From Oscillospiraceae bacterium (lineage in GTDB: Bacteria; Bacillota; Clostridia; Oscillospirales; Acutalibacteraceae), in assembly GCA_015065935.1 (NCBI GenBank), contig SVPI01000001.1, positions 62,001 to 126,000 of the forward strand: 64,000 nt of DNA, read 5' to 3'. Every line of letters begins with the position of its first letter. Position 1 is the first letter of the stretch. The position numbers and the translations under genes are program-made. The notes below the pieces were generated by a model, which was not told where the DNA came from, made no database searches, and saw nothing but the letters and a program-made list of their open reading frames with translations. Below are positions 9,019 to 15,991 of this stretch, piece after piece.

Positions 9019-9759
9019 TTATTTAAGTCCTAACGATGTAAGATATTTATAGCTCTTGGTTAAGCATTCAATGGCATTTTCGGCGTTGCAGTTGTCCTGC
9101 TCAACCAAAAGATACTCGGTGTTTGCGGTTTCGCAAACCTTTAAAATGCTGTCCCAGTTCATATTACCACTGCCAACAGGGGTCATATCTCCTGTGTAAG
9201 CCATATCCTTTAAATGAACACAAGGGATGCGGTCTTTTAATTTTTCAAGCCACCAAGCAGGGTCGCCGCCTGCCTTTTGCACCCAATATGTATCAACAGT
9301 AAAGGAAAGCTCGTTTTTATCGAAAGCGTTTGCAAGCATTTCAAGGTAGGTCACGCCATTCTTTTTATCAAATTCGAAGTTGTGGTTATGGTAGCAGAAA
9401 TTAAAGCCGTTTGCACCAAAGGCCTTAATTGAAGGGCCAAAAGTTTCAATAAATTTGTCAAGACCCTCTTCAATAAAGTTAAAGTAGCCAAGACCTATAT
9501 TCTTGCAGCCTAAAATTCGGTGGGCCTCCATTGTAGCATCGGGGGTATCCACCATTTTTTGAGCAGGGTAGTGGGTAATGGCACATTTAAGACCATTTTT
9601 GTCAAGCTCGCCCTTAAGCCAGGCGGGGTCGTACTCACAGGTGCCCGAAACCTGAACGGTGGTGTAACCAATGTCTGCAATTCTTTTAAGGGTTTCGCTT
9701 AAACCTTGCGTATTTTGACAAAGTTCGCGAACTGTAAACATTTGTGCGCCTAAAATCAT
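9019..9759 (-). CDS. Sugar phosphate isomerase/epimerase family TIM barrel
   Basis: A 246-residue xylose-isomerase-like TIM barrel (AP endonuclease 2 superfamily). The metal and acid residues can be placed in CYHNHNFEF, TVDTYWVQKAGGDP, CVHLKDM and LLVEQD, the usual order for the sugar isomerase/epimerase group. The substrate cannot be read from sequence. Proximity to the GH2 gene 15 nt downstream suggests a free or phosphorylated sugar from glycan breakdown. The ribosome site AAGGAG precedes the ATG by 8 nt, and the upstream membrane protein gene is 18 nt away, giving a three-gene operon. Confidence 0.83.
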   Translation of the reverse strand: MILGAQMFTVRELCQNTQGLSETLKRIADIGYTTVQVSGTCEYDPAWLKGELDKNGLKCAITHYPAQKMVDTPDATMEAHRILGCKNIGLGYFNFIEEGLDKFIETFGPSIKAFGANGFNFCYHNHNFEFDKKNGVTYLEMLANAFDKNELSFTVDTYWVQKAGGDPAWWLEKLKDRIPCVHLKDMAYTGDMTPVGSGNMNWDSILKVCETANTEYLLVEQDNCNAENAIECLTKSYKYLTSLGLK

Positions 9760-9777
9760 AACATAAGCTCCCTTTAT

Positions 9778-10470
9778 TTAAACGGTAAAAATGTAAATAT
9801 TAACCGAACCGTAGGATGGGTCAAGGGTAACAATAATATATTCGCAAGGTGTATCACCTGCGGGTAATGTATTATAGGTTTTTTCGGTAACATTATAGAA
9901 AAGGCAAACCGAATCGTAATAACCCACATAAGGCAAAAAATGTTTAAATAACTCGCCATCTTCTTCATATGAAATCCAGTTTTTATTTTTAACCACATCA
10001 TCTAAAAGGCCATTAAGCTTTTTATCGGGCAAATAATAACCGTAGCTTTGCACAGTTACAAATTGGCGATTTTCATCATCAAAGATTTTTTGCTCATCGG
10101 AATAGGCATCAAAGGGTGCAGGGGGCAGGGAAATACCTGTTACTGCATTTACATAATCAATTTTTGAGTTAACCGTGTCAATGTGGTCATCAGCAAGCTT
10201 TATAAAACCTGAAACTAGGCAAAGGACCAAAATAAGAATTACCGAAACCACCGAAAGAATAATAAGCGCAAGTTTACCCTCAGTTAACTTGTAAGCCGAA
10301 AATATAAGAGAAATAACCGATAAGGGAATAAAGCAAAGATAAATCCACCAAAGGGAAAATGTGGTGAAAATATTAAGAATTAAAGCACCCAAAAGGCAGG
10401 CACCTAAAATACAACAGCATAAAACGCAAATTACAAACCATAATTTACTGCGAGTTTTTGTGTCGTTCAC
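9778..10470 (-). CDS. Hypothetical membrane protein
   Basis: A 230-residue protein of no recognised family. The N-terminal half has three hydrophobic segments (about 10-35, 38-58 and 68-92), the first rich in cysteine. The remaining 130 residues are polar and would lie outside the membrane. It heads an apparent operon with a sugar isomerase-like gene and a GH2 enzyme, but nothing in it suggests transport or glycan binding. It has its own promoter divergent to the TVP38-type gene. Confidence 0.7.
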   Translation of the reverse strand: MNDTKTRSKLWFVICVLCCCILGACLLGALILNIFTTFSLWWIYLCFIPLSVISLIFSAYKLTEGKLALIILSVVSVILILVLCLVSGFIKLADDHIDTVNSKIDYVNAVTGISLPPAPFDAYSDEQKIFDDENRQFVTVQSYGYYLPDKKLNGLLDDVVKNKNWISYEEDGELFKHFLPYVGYYDSVCLFYNVTEKTYNTLPAGDTPCEYIIVTLDPSYGSVNIYIFTV

Positions 10471-10507
10471 AAAATCACCTCATTGTATTTTTTGCAATAT
10501 TTAATTT

Positions 10508-10536
10508 ATTGTAACATAGTAAATATTAAAATTCAA
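10508..10536 (-). promoter_or_regulatory. Promoter of the reverse-strand operon
   Basis: TTGAAT, 17-nt spacer, TACAAT on the minus strand, about 38 nt before the membrane protein ATG. Confidence 0.55.
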
Positions 10537-10548
10537 GGTTTAAAACGG

Positions 10549-10577
10549 TTGAAAATTGTCAAAATTTGTGTTATATA
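10549..10577 (+). promoter_or_regulatory. Promoter of the TVP38-type gene
   Basis: TTGAAA, 17-nt spacer, TATATA, about 25 nt before the ATG. Confidence 0.55.
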
Positions 10578-10602
10578 TGTTAAAAGAGGTGAAAAGTCCG
10601 AA

Positions 10603-11295
10603 ATGGGAAAGTTAAAGAACTTTTTTTCAGGCAGAAATGTTTATCTTATAATATCCGTAACCGTTTTGGTTACGCTACTGCTTGCAGGCTCGTTTTTAAT
10701 TGGCCCTATGCTTGCCGATGCGGTTAAGGACCCGCAAAAATTCAGAGAAAGCCTTGGAAGCGGCTTTGAAAGCTATATTATTTTTATTGGTATTCAGATT
10801 TTACAGGTCATTTTTGCCTTTATTCCCGGTGAAGCGGTTGAATTTGCGGCAGGTTATGTTTTCGGAGCCTTTTGGGGAACGGTGCTTTGCCTTATTGGCG
10901 TAGCCATAGCAACGGCGCTTGTTTTCGGACTCACCCGATTGTTGGGTAGAAAATTTACCGAAATAATGCTGGATAAAAAGGACCTTAAAAAGCTTAAATT
11001 TTTAAATGATGAAAAAAATCTTGAATGGATTTTTGCAATTCTCTATTTTATAATTGGAACTCCAAAGGATGTTATTACATATTTTGCAGGCATCACAAAA
11101 ATTAAATTTGGCGTATTTATGGTAATCAGTACCCTGTGCCGCATTCCATCCGTTTTAACCTCTGCCATAGCGGGCCAGGCACTAGGGGAGGAAAACTATA
11201 TTCTTTCCATTATTATTTTTGTAGTGTCTGCCGTGGTGGCACTTGCAGGCTACTTTATTTACTATAAAATTTCCAAAAGAAAAGAGAAAAATTAA
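10603..11295 (+). CDS. TVP38/TMEM64 family membrane protein
   Basis: A 230-residue integral membrane protein of the VTT (DedA-related) superfamily. The diagnostic loop FIPGEAVEFAAGYVFGAFWG lies near residues 65-85, and the second conserved region GTPKDVITYFAG...RIPSVLTSAIAG lies near 155-195. Members are linked to lipid scrambling or membrane homeostasis, and no specific role can be assigned here. The track start at 10483 would span the promoter, so ATG 10603 after AGAGGTG is preferred. It is monocistronic, with a terminator directly after the stop. Confidence 0.85.
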   Translation: MGKLKNFFSGRNVYLIISVTVLVTLLLAGSFLIGPMLADAVKDPQKFRESLGSGFESYIIFIGIQILQVIFAFIPGEAVEFAAGYVFGAFWGTVLCLIGVAIATALVFGLTRLLGRKFTEIMLDKKDLKKLKFLNDEKNLEWIFAILYFIIGTPKDVITYFAGITKIKFGVFMVISTLCRIPSVLTSAIAGQALGEENYILSIIIFVVSAVVALAGYFIYYKISKRKEKN

Positions 11296-11296
11296 G

Positions 11297-11318
11297 GGCG
11301 GAAAATTCCGCCTTTTTC
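11297..11318 (+). terminator. Intrinsic terminator
   Basis: Stem ggcggaa/ttccgcc followed by five T and C. Confidence 0.85.
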
Positions 11319-11343
11319 TTTTATAAAAATTTTGAAAAAACTA

Positions 11344-11372
11344 TTGACAAATATTAACAGTAGGTCTATAAT
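11344..11372 (+). promoter_or_regulatory. Promoter of the feo operon
   Basis: Perfect TTGACA and TATAAT separated by 17 nt. The predicted start site, about 11379, falls at the first palindromic box, the expected position for a metal-dependent repressor. Confidence 0.85.
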
Positions 11373-11379
11373 ATACAAG

Positions 11380-11395
11380 GTTAGCAAAGGCTAAC
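11380..11395 (+). promoter_or_regulatory. feo palindrome 1
   Basis: GTTAGC-AAAG-GCTAAC, a perfect palindrome with a 4-nt centre, starting 8 nt after the -10 element. Candidate operator for an iron-dependent DtxR-type repressor. Confidence 0.6.
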
Positions 11396-11413
11396 TGTAT
11401 TTTTTGGCTATGA

Positions 11414-11429
11414 GTTAGCCTCGGCTAAT
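11414..11429 (+). promoter_or_regulatory. feo palindrome 2
   Basis: GTTAGC-CTCG-GCTAAT, the second copy of the same box, 34 nt from the first and within the leader. Its left arm could also pair as RNA with the right arm of box 1 (GGCTAACT with AGTTAGCC). Confidence 0.6.
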
Positions 11430-11461
11430 TTCAGATTATTTATGAATTCGCGGTGATATAA

Positions 11462-11677
11462 GTGACCTTGTCGGAAGCCCAAGAGGGAAAGGAATATATA
11501 ATTGAGCAGATTAACACCGATGATGAAGAGCTTGACGCTTTTCTGTTTTCTCTCGGTTGCTACAGCGGAGAAAAAATCACTGTTGTTTCCCATTTAAAAA
11601 ACAGTTGTATGGTGTCTATCAAGGATGCGCGATATAATATTGACAGGCAGCTTGCCGAAGCAATTGTTATTTTTTAA
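11462..11677 (+). CDS. feoA: FeoA ferrous iron transport accessory protein
   Basis: A 71-residue SH3-like FeoA protein, a cytosolic partner thought to modulate the FeoB permease. Family features seen are MTLSEAQEGKEY at the start, the LFSLGCYSGEKITVV turn and DARYNIDRQLAEAI at the end. The start is GTG 11462 with a weak ribosome site (CGGTGA). It follows a consensus promoter and two palindromes. A hairpin with a T-run separates it from feoB, so the two genes may be expressed unequally. Confidence 0.9.
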   Translation: MTLSEAQEGKEYIIEQINTDDEELDAFLFSLGCYSGEKITVVSHLKNSCMVSIKDARYNIDRQLAEAIVIF

Positions 11678-11683
11678 AAACTT

Positions 11684-11707
11684 ATCGGCATAAAGCCGAT
11701 TGTTTTT
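11684..11707 (+). terminator. Terminator or attenuator between feoA and feoB
   Basis: Stem atcggc/gccgat with loop ataaa, then tgtttttt. It lies 6 nt after the feoA stop and before the third palindrome. Confidence 0.7.
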
Positions 11708-11714
11708 TGCAAAT

Positions 11715-11734
11715 GAGTTAGCCACCGCTAACTC
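11715..11734 (+). promoter_or_regulatory. feo palindrome 3
   Basis: GAGTTAGC-CACC-GCTAACTC, a perfect 8+4+8 palindrome in the feoA-feoB gap. It has the same core and the same 4-nt spacing as the two boxes in front of feoA. Confidence 0.6.
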
Positions 11735-11796
11735 AAAACTGTAAATTTTCTGAAATGATAAATATAAAGGTTATAGCCTTAAAGGAGGAATATAAA

Positions 11797-13827
11797 GTGA
11801 GAATTGCATTAACAGGCAATCCAAATTCCGGTAAAACAACGATGTATAACGCCCTTACCGGCAGCAACGAAAAGGTTGGAAACTGGGCGGGTGTTACCGT
11901 TGATAAAAAGGAACACCCCATTAAAAAGGCTTATTATAGCGGGGAAGAACAGCTTATTGCCGTTGACCTTCCCGGTGCCTATTCAATGTCGCCTTTTACA
12001 AGTGAGGAAAGCATCACAAGCTCTTATGTTAAAAAGGAAAATCCCGATGTTATTATTAACATTGTGGATGCCACTAACCTAAGCCGTAGTCTTTTCTTTA
12101 CAACCCAGCTTTTAGAACTCCAAATTCCGGTTGTTGTTGCCCTTAATAAGAGCGATATTAACGAGAAAAAGGAAACGGTTATTGATGAAAAAGCCTTAAG
12201 CGAAAAACTGGGTTGCCCTGTTGTTAGCACGGTTTCTACTGCGGCTGATGGTTTAAAGGCTGTCATTGAGGCGGCAGTTGCAAATGTCGGTAAGGAACAG
12301 AAGGCGCCTTATGTTCAGGACAATGTTGATTTAAGCGATAAAAAGGCGGTCCAGTCGGCTGACCGCAAGCGCTTTGCCTTTGTTAATAAAATTGTTGATG
12401 CCGTTGAAACCCGCAAGGTTTTAACTAAGGATAAAAACTTTGGCGATAAGATTGACGCTGTGCTTACAAATAAGTGGCTTGGTATTCCCATTTTCGCCGT
12501 TGTTATGTTTTTCGTTTTCCAAATTTCTCAGGCTTGGGTTGGTCCCTTTATTGCCGAGGGCGGCGAGCTTTTCGGCTTTGAAGTTCCCGGCCTTGTAACC
12601 CTTATTGAAATGTTTGGCGAGTGGGTTGGCGGCCTTATGGAGAATGTGCATCCGCTTCTTTCGGCCCTTGTTGTTGATGGTATAATCGGCGGCGTTGGCG
12701 CTGTTGTAGGATTTTTACCCCTTGTAATGGTAATGTATTTCCTCATTGCTATTCTTGAGGACTGCGGATATATGGCCCGCGTTGCCGTTGTTCTTGACCC
12801 CATCTTTAAAAAGGTTGGTCTTTCGGGCAAATCGGTTATTCCCTTTGTTATTGGTATTGGTTGCGCAATTCCCGGTGTTATGGCTTGCCGCACCATTCGC
12901 AACGAGCGCGAGCGCAGAGCCTCCGCAATGCTGACCCCCTTTATGCCTTGCGGCGCTAAAATCCCCGTAATTTCACTGTTTGCCGGAGCCTTCTTTGATA
13001 ATGCAGGCTGGGTAAGCTGGGCGATGTATCTTTCGGGCATTGTGATTATATTCCTTGGCGCATTGCTTATTAACCAAATTACAGGCTATAAAAACAAAAA
13101 ATCCTTCTTTATTATTGAGTTGCCTGAATATAAGGCACCATCCCTTTTAGGAGCATTTAAGTCAATGTGCTCCCGAGGCTGGTCTTACATAGTTAAAGCG
13201 GCCACCATTATTCTTCTTTGCAACACCGCCGTTCAGATTATGCAGACCTTTAATTGGAACTTCTCGGTTGCCCAAACGGCTGATACCTCCATTCTTGCTA
13301 CCATTTCAGGTCCCTTTGCCTATATCCTTGTGCCCGTTGTGGGCGTTCTTTCCTGGCAGCTTGCCGCAGCGGCCATTACCGGCTTTATTGCAAAGGAAAA
13401 TGTTGTTGGAACTCTGGCTGTTTGCTTTGTTGGCCTTGAAAACCTTATTGACACCGAAGAGCTTGCCCTTATGGAGGGCGCAGGCGCCGAAGTTGCAGGT
13501 GTTATGGCAATCACAAAGGTTGCCGCTTTGGCTTACCTTATGTTCAACCTCTTTACACCTCCTTGCTTTGCCGCAATCGGAGCAATGAACTCCGAAATGA
13601 AGAGCGCAAAATGGCTTTGGGGCGGAATCGGCCTGCAGCTTGCCGTTGGCTTTACCATTGGCTATCTTGTGTACACTGTAGGTACTCTTTTAACAGCCCC
13701 CGCAATGCTTAATGTTATCGGCGCTGTTTGCGGTCTTGTCGCCGTTCTTGTTATGGCAGGCATAATAGTTGCGCTTATCATTAACACAAATAATAAGCTT
13801 AAATCAGCGGCTGAAAAGAGTAAATAG
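11797..13827 (+). CDS. feoB: FeoB ferrous iron transporter
   Basis: A 676-residue FeoB. It imports Fe2+ across the cytoplasmic membrane and is powered or gated by its N-terminal G domain. G motifs are G1 GNPNSGKTT (7-15), G3 DLPGAY and G4 NKSD, followed by the GDI helical region. The membrane part has the two mirrored gate motifs (GCAIPGVMACRTI and a later GFIAKENVVGTL). The track uses ATG 11755, but AAAGGAGG at 11781-11788 fits GTG 11797 and places the G1 loop at the normal distance. It is preceded by palindrome 3 and followed after 2 nt by the Cys-rich partner gene. Confidence 0.95.
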   Translation: MRIALTGNPNSGKTTMYNALTGSNEKVGNWAGVTVDKKEHPIKKAYYSGEEQLIAVDLPGAYSMSPFTSEESITSSYVKKENPDVIINIVDATNLSRSLFFTTQLLELQIPVVVALNKSDINEKKETVIDEKALSEKLGCPVVSTVSTAADGLKAVIEAAVANVGKEQKAPYVQDNVDLSDKKAVQSADRKRFAFVNKIVDAVETRKVLTKDKNFGDKIDAVLTNKWLGIPIFAVVMFFVFQISQAWVGPFIAEGGELFGFEVPGLVTLIEMFGEWVGGLMENVHPLLSALVVDGIIGGVGAVVGFLPLVMVMYFLIAILEDCGYMARVAVVLDPIFKKVGLSGKSVIPFVIGIGCAIPGVMACRTIRNERERRASAMLTPFMPCGAKIPVISLFAGAFFDNAGWVSWAMYLSGIVIIFLGALLINQITGYKNKKSFFIIELPEYKAPSLLGAFKSMCSRGWSYIVKAATIILLCNTAVQIMQTFNWNFSVAQTADTSILATISGPFAYILVPVVGVLSWQLAAAAITGFIAKENVVGTLAVCFVGLENLIDTEELALMEGAGAEVAGVMAITKVAALAYLMFNLFTPPCFAAIGAMNSEMKSAKWLWGGIGLQLAVGFTIGYLVYTVGTLLTAPAMLNVIGAVCGLVAVLVMAGIIVALIINTNNKLKSAAEKSK

Positions 13828-13829
13828 TT

Positions 13830-13997
13830 ATGGAAAATTATATTATTATCGCTATTCTTGCTTTAATTATCGGTGCTATAGTGTTTTATTTGGTAAGAGC
13901 CAAAAAACGCGGTCAAAAATGTATCGGCTGCCCTTATGCTAAACAGTGCGGAGGGAGCTGCTGCGGCACAAAGCAAAACGATTTAGAAAAGAAATAA
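13830..13997 (+). CDS. FeoB-associated Cys-rich membrane protein
   Basis: A 55-residue protein too short for the ORF track, read from ATG 13830 to TAA 13995-13997. One N-terminal membrane helix (residues 3-22) is followed by a basic stretch and a cysteine cluster, CIGCPYAKQC then CC, in the C-terminal tail. This matches the small Cys-rich proteins encoded after feoB in many Firmicutes and Bacteroidetes, proposed to assist iron transport. It starts 2 nt after the feoB stop, so it is certainly in the operon. The clustered cysteines suggest metal or Fe-S binding, which is inference. Confidence 0.85.
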   Translation: MENYIIIAILALIIGAIVFYLVRAKKRGQKCIGCPYAKQCGGSCCGTKQNDLEKK

Positions 13998-13998
13998 A

Positions 13999-14037
13999 AA
14001 AGAGGGATGTTGGGGAAACTCATCATCCTTTTTTTTG
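13999..14037 (+). terminator. Probable terminator of the feo operon
   Basis: A weak GGATG/CATCC stem with an imperfect interior is followed by a long T-run. Confidence 0.5.
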
Positions 14038-14066
14038 TTGAAAAAAGGAAGATTTTGTTTTATAAT
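14038..14066 (+). promoter_or_regulatory. Promoter of the Gfo/Idh gene
   Basis: TTGAAA, 17-nt spacer, TATAAT, 31 nt before the ATG. It overlaps the end of the feo terminator T-run. Confidence 0.7.
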
Positions 14067-14097
14067 AAAAATGTAATAATCTTTTGGGGAAATGTTT

Positions 14098-15135
14098 ATG
14101 AAAAAAATCAGAGTAGTTCAAATCGGAATCGGCCATGACCACGCTTTGGATGTTCTCGATAGTATGGTGGCTATGCATGATACTTTTGAGGTTGTTACTC
14201 TGGGTGTTCCCGATAGTGAAATTGTCGATTTTAAGGAAAAAATCCAAATTTGCAGGGATAAAATGGGTTTAAATGTGGTTTCGGCAGCCGAGGCATTAAA
14301 TTTAAAAAACATTGATGCCGCCGTTATTGAAACCGAGGAGGAAAATCTTTGCAAATTTGCTTTACTTGCCGCCGAAAAGGGGCTTCACATTCATATGGAC
14401 AAACCCGGCTCGGTAAGTTTAAAAGAATTTGAAAAACTTACTGAAACTTTAAAGAAAAACAACCTTGTTTTCAGTACGGGTTATATGTACCGTTTTAATC
14501 CTGAAATAGAAAAAATTTTTGCTGCTGCCGAAAACGGCGAATTTGGCGAAATTTATGCTGTTGAAGCCCAAATGAACTGCGAGCAATCGGCTGATAAACG
14601 CAGATGGCTTAAAAAGCTTCCCGGCGGAATGATGTTCTTTTTAGGTTGCCATTTAATTGATATAATTTTAAGGCTAAAGGGCGAACCTTCGGAGATTTTA
14701 CCCCTTAATTTCAGCACCGATAAAGATGAGTTTGGCGAGGATGTGACAATGGCTGTTTTGAAATATGAAAACGGCTGCTCCTTTGCCAAGATAAGCGGTG
14801 TCGAGGCAGGCGGTTTTGCAAGGCGCCAGCTGGTTATCAGCGGTAAGGAGAAAACGGTTGAAATAAGGCCCATTGAAAGGTGGCTTACCGATAATATCTT
14901 TTCCTTTAGCGGCTGTAAAACCCGACTTAATATGTCAGCATCGGTAAGAACTGTGGGCTCAAACTGCGGCTGGGGTGCCGATGGCGCTTTTAAGGAAAGC
15001 GAGCCCTTTAATCGTTACGATTCAATGATGCGCCGTTTTGCTCAAAGGGTTAACTTTGATGATGAAAAGATTTATACTAAGGATTACGAATTAACGCTTT
15101 ACAGGCTTATTTTAAAGGCTTGTGGGGTAGAATAA
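14098..15135 (+). CDS. Gfo/Idh/MocA family oxidoreductase
   Basis: A 345-residue NAD(P)-dependent oxidoreductase. An N-terminal Rossmann domain begins VVQIGIGHDHALDVL, an unusual form of the GxGxxG loop with GHDHA after the first strand. The DKP variant of the EKP catalytic motif is in HIHMDKPGSV near residue 100, followed by the C-terminal sugar-binding alpha/beta domain with GCHLIDIILRL. Substrates of this family are sugars, inositols or related polyols, and none can be named here. Of two in-frame ATGs (14092, 14098), the second sits better after GGGG. trxA follows closely. Confidence 0.82.
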   Translation: MKKIRVVQIGIGHDHALDVLDSMVAMHDTFEVVTLGVPDSEIVDFKEKIQICRDKMGLNVVSAAEALNLKNIDAAVIETEEENLCKFALLAAEKGLHIHMDKPGSVSLKEFEKLTETLKKNNLVFSTGYMYRFNPEIEKIFAAAENGEFGEIYAVEAQMNCEQSADKRRWLKKLPGGMMFFLGCHLIDIILRLKGEPSEILPLNFSTDKDEFGEDVTMAVLKYENGCSFAKISGVEAGGFARRQLVISGKEKTVEIRPIERWLTDNIFSFSGCKTRLNMSASVRTVGSNCGWGADGAFKESEPFNRYDSMMRRFAQRVNFDDEKIYTKDYELTLYRLILKACGVE

Positions 15136-15158
15136 AGAAAAAAGAAAGGAAGTTAAGT

Positions 15159-15467
15159 ATGTCAGTATTAGTTGTTACAAAGGATAATTTCAGCGATATT
15201 TTAAAAAGCGAGAAAACAGTTCTCCTCGATTTTTATGCCGATTGGTGCGGCCCCTGCAAAATGATGGCTCCCATTGTTGATGAAATTGCAGAGGAAAATC
15301 CGCAGTACCTTGTGGGCAAAATCAATGTTGATAACGAGCCCGAATTGGCCCAGGAGTTTGGCGTTATGAGTATCCCTACACTTGTTGTCATAAAGGAAGG
15401 AAAGGTTGTAAACCAATCTTTAGGTGCAAGGCCAAAAGATGTTATTCTTGCAATGCTTTGGCAATAG
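15159..15467 (+). CDS. trxA: Thioredoxin
   Basis: A 102-residue thioredoxin with the active site WCGPC at about residues 28-32 and the cis-proline loop MSIPTLVV. It is the small cytosolic dithiol reductant, recharged by TrxB (15992-16915). The track start at 15120 overlaps the previous gene. ATG 15159 follows AAAGGAAG and gives the family length. Confidence 0.93.
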   Translation: MSVLVVTKDNFSDILKSEKTVLLDFYADWCGPCKMMAPIVDEIAEENPQYLVGKINVDNEPELAQEFGVMSIPTLVVIKEGKVVNQSLGARPKDVILAMLWQ

Positions 15468-15489
15468 GAGCATATTGTTTAAAAGGTAT

Positions 15490-15523
15490 TTTCTCGTTTT
15501 GCTTAAAAAAGCAGATTGAGAAA
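15490..15523 (+). other. Leader hairpin before the DUF1874-like gene
   Basis: Stem TTTCTC/GAGAAA, an internal loop, then TGCTT/AAGCA around an AAAA loop. There is no T-run, so it is a leader or processing structure rather than a terminator. Confidence 0.4.
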
Positions 15524-15548
15524 TGCAGAAAAAAAGGAGGAATAAGTT

Positions 15549-15929
15549 ATGAAAACAAACAAGGATTTACCGTTGCTGTTACTGGATAACAGCGCAATGA
15601 TGTCGGCTCTCAATGAGGGTGAATTCAAATGTCACAACCTCACTTTGGAAGAGGCCAAACATATTCTTGAAATTCACAAAGAAGAGGATGTTTTAAGGTG
15701 CTTTAGCAACAGCGATATTGAAACGGTTATGTATCAATATTTAGGTATTGCAAAGCGAGATTTTGCTTACAAGCACATCCGCAATATGCGGCCTGGACAG
15801 GATGCAATCGTTTTTAAACTTTATGTTACTCCTTCCGAAACTCAGCCCGTAGTTCATGTCGATAATGTGGAGGCCAAGAAAATTCAAAATGTTTATGTTT
15901 ATTGTCAGTACCTTATGAGGATTTCGTAA
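15549..15929 (+). CDS. DUF1874-like (STIV B116-type) protein
   Basis: A 126-residue protein without a certain family. The pattern LLLDNSAMMSALN at the start, a polar middle, IETVMYQYLGI near residue 58, then RPGQDAIVFKLYV is reminiscent of DUF1874, the fold first described for B116 of the Sulfolobus turreted icosahedral virus and also found in phages and some bacteria. It has a strong AAAGGAGG site 8 nt before ATG and sits between trxA and trxB. No signal peptide or membrane helix. The function is unknown. The family call is from pattern memory only. Confidence 0.5.
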   Translation: MKTNKDLPLLLLDNSAMMSALNEGEFKCHNLTLEEAKHILEIHKEEDVLRCFSNSDIETVMYQYLGIAKRDFAYKHIRNMRPGQDAIVFKLYVTPSETQPVVHVDNVEAKKIQNVYVYCQYLMRIS

Positions 15930-15934
15930 CAAAA

Positions 15935-15968
15935 GCCAAGCTCTCCTGAAACGGGAGCTTGGCGCTTT
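15935..15968 (+). terminator. Terminator before trxB
   Basis: Strong stem gccaagctc/gagcttggc extended by CC/GG, followed by gctttta. The T-run is short, so partial read-through to trxB is plausible. Confidence 0.75.
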
Positions 15969-15991
15969 TAAAAATATTGGAAGGTTTAATT

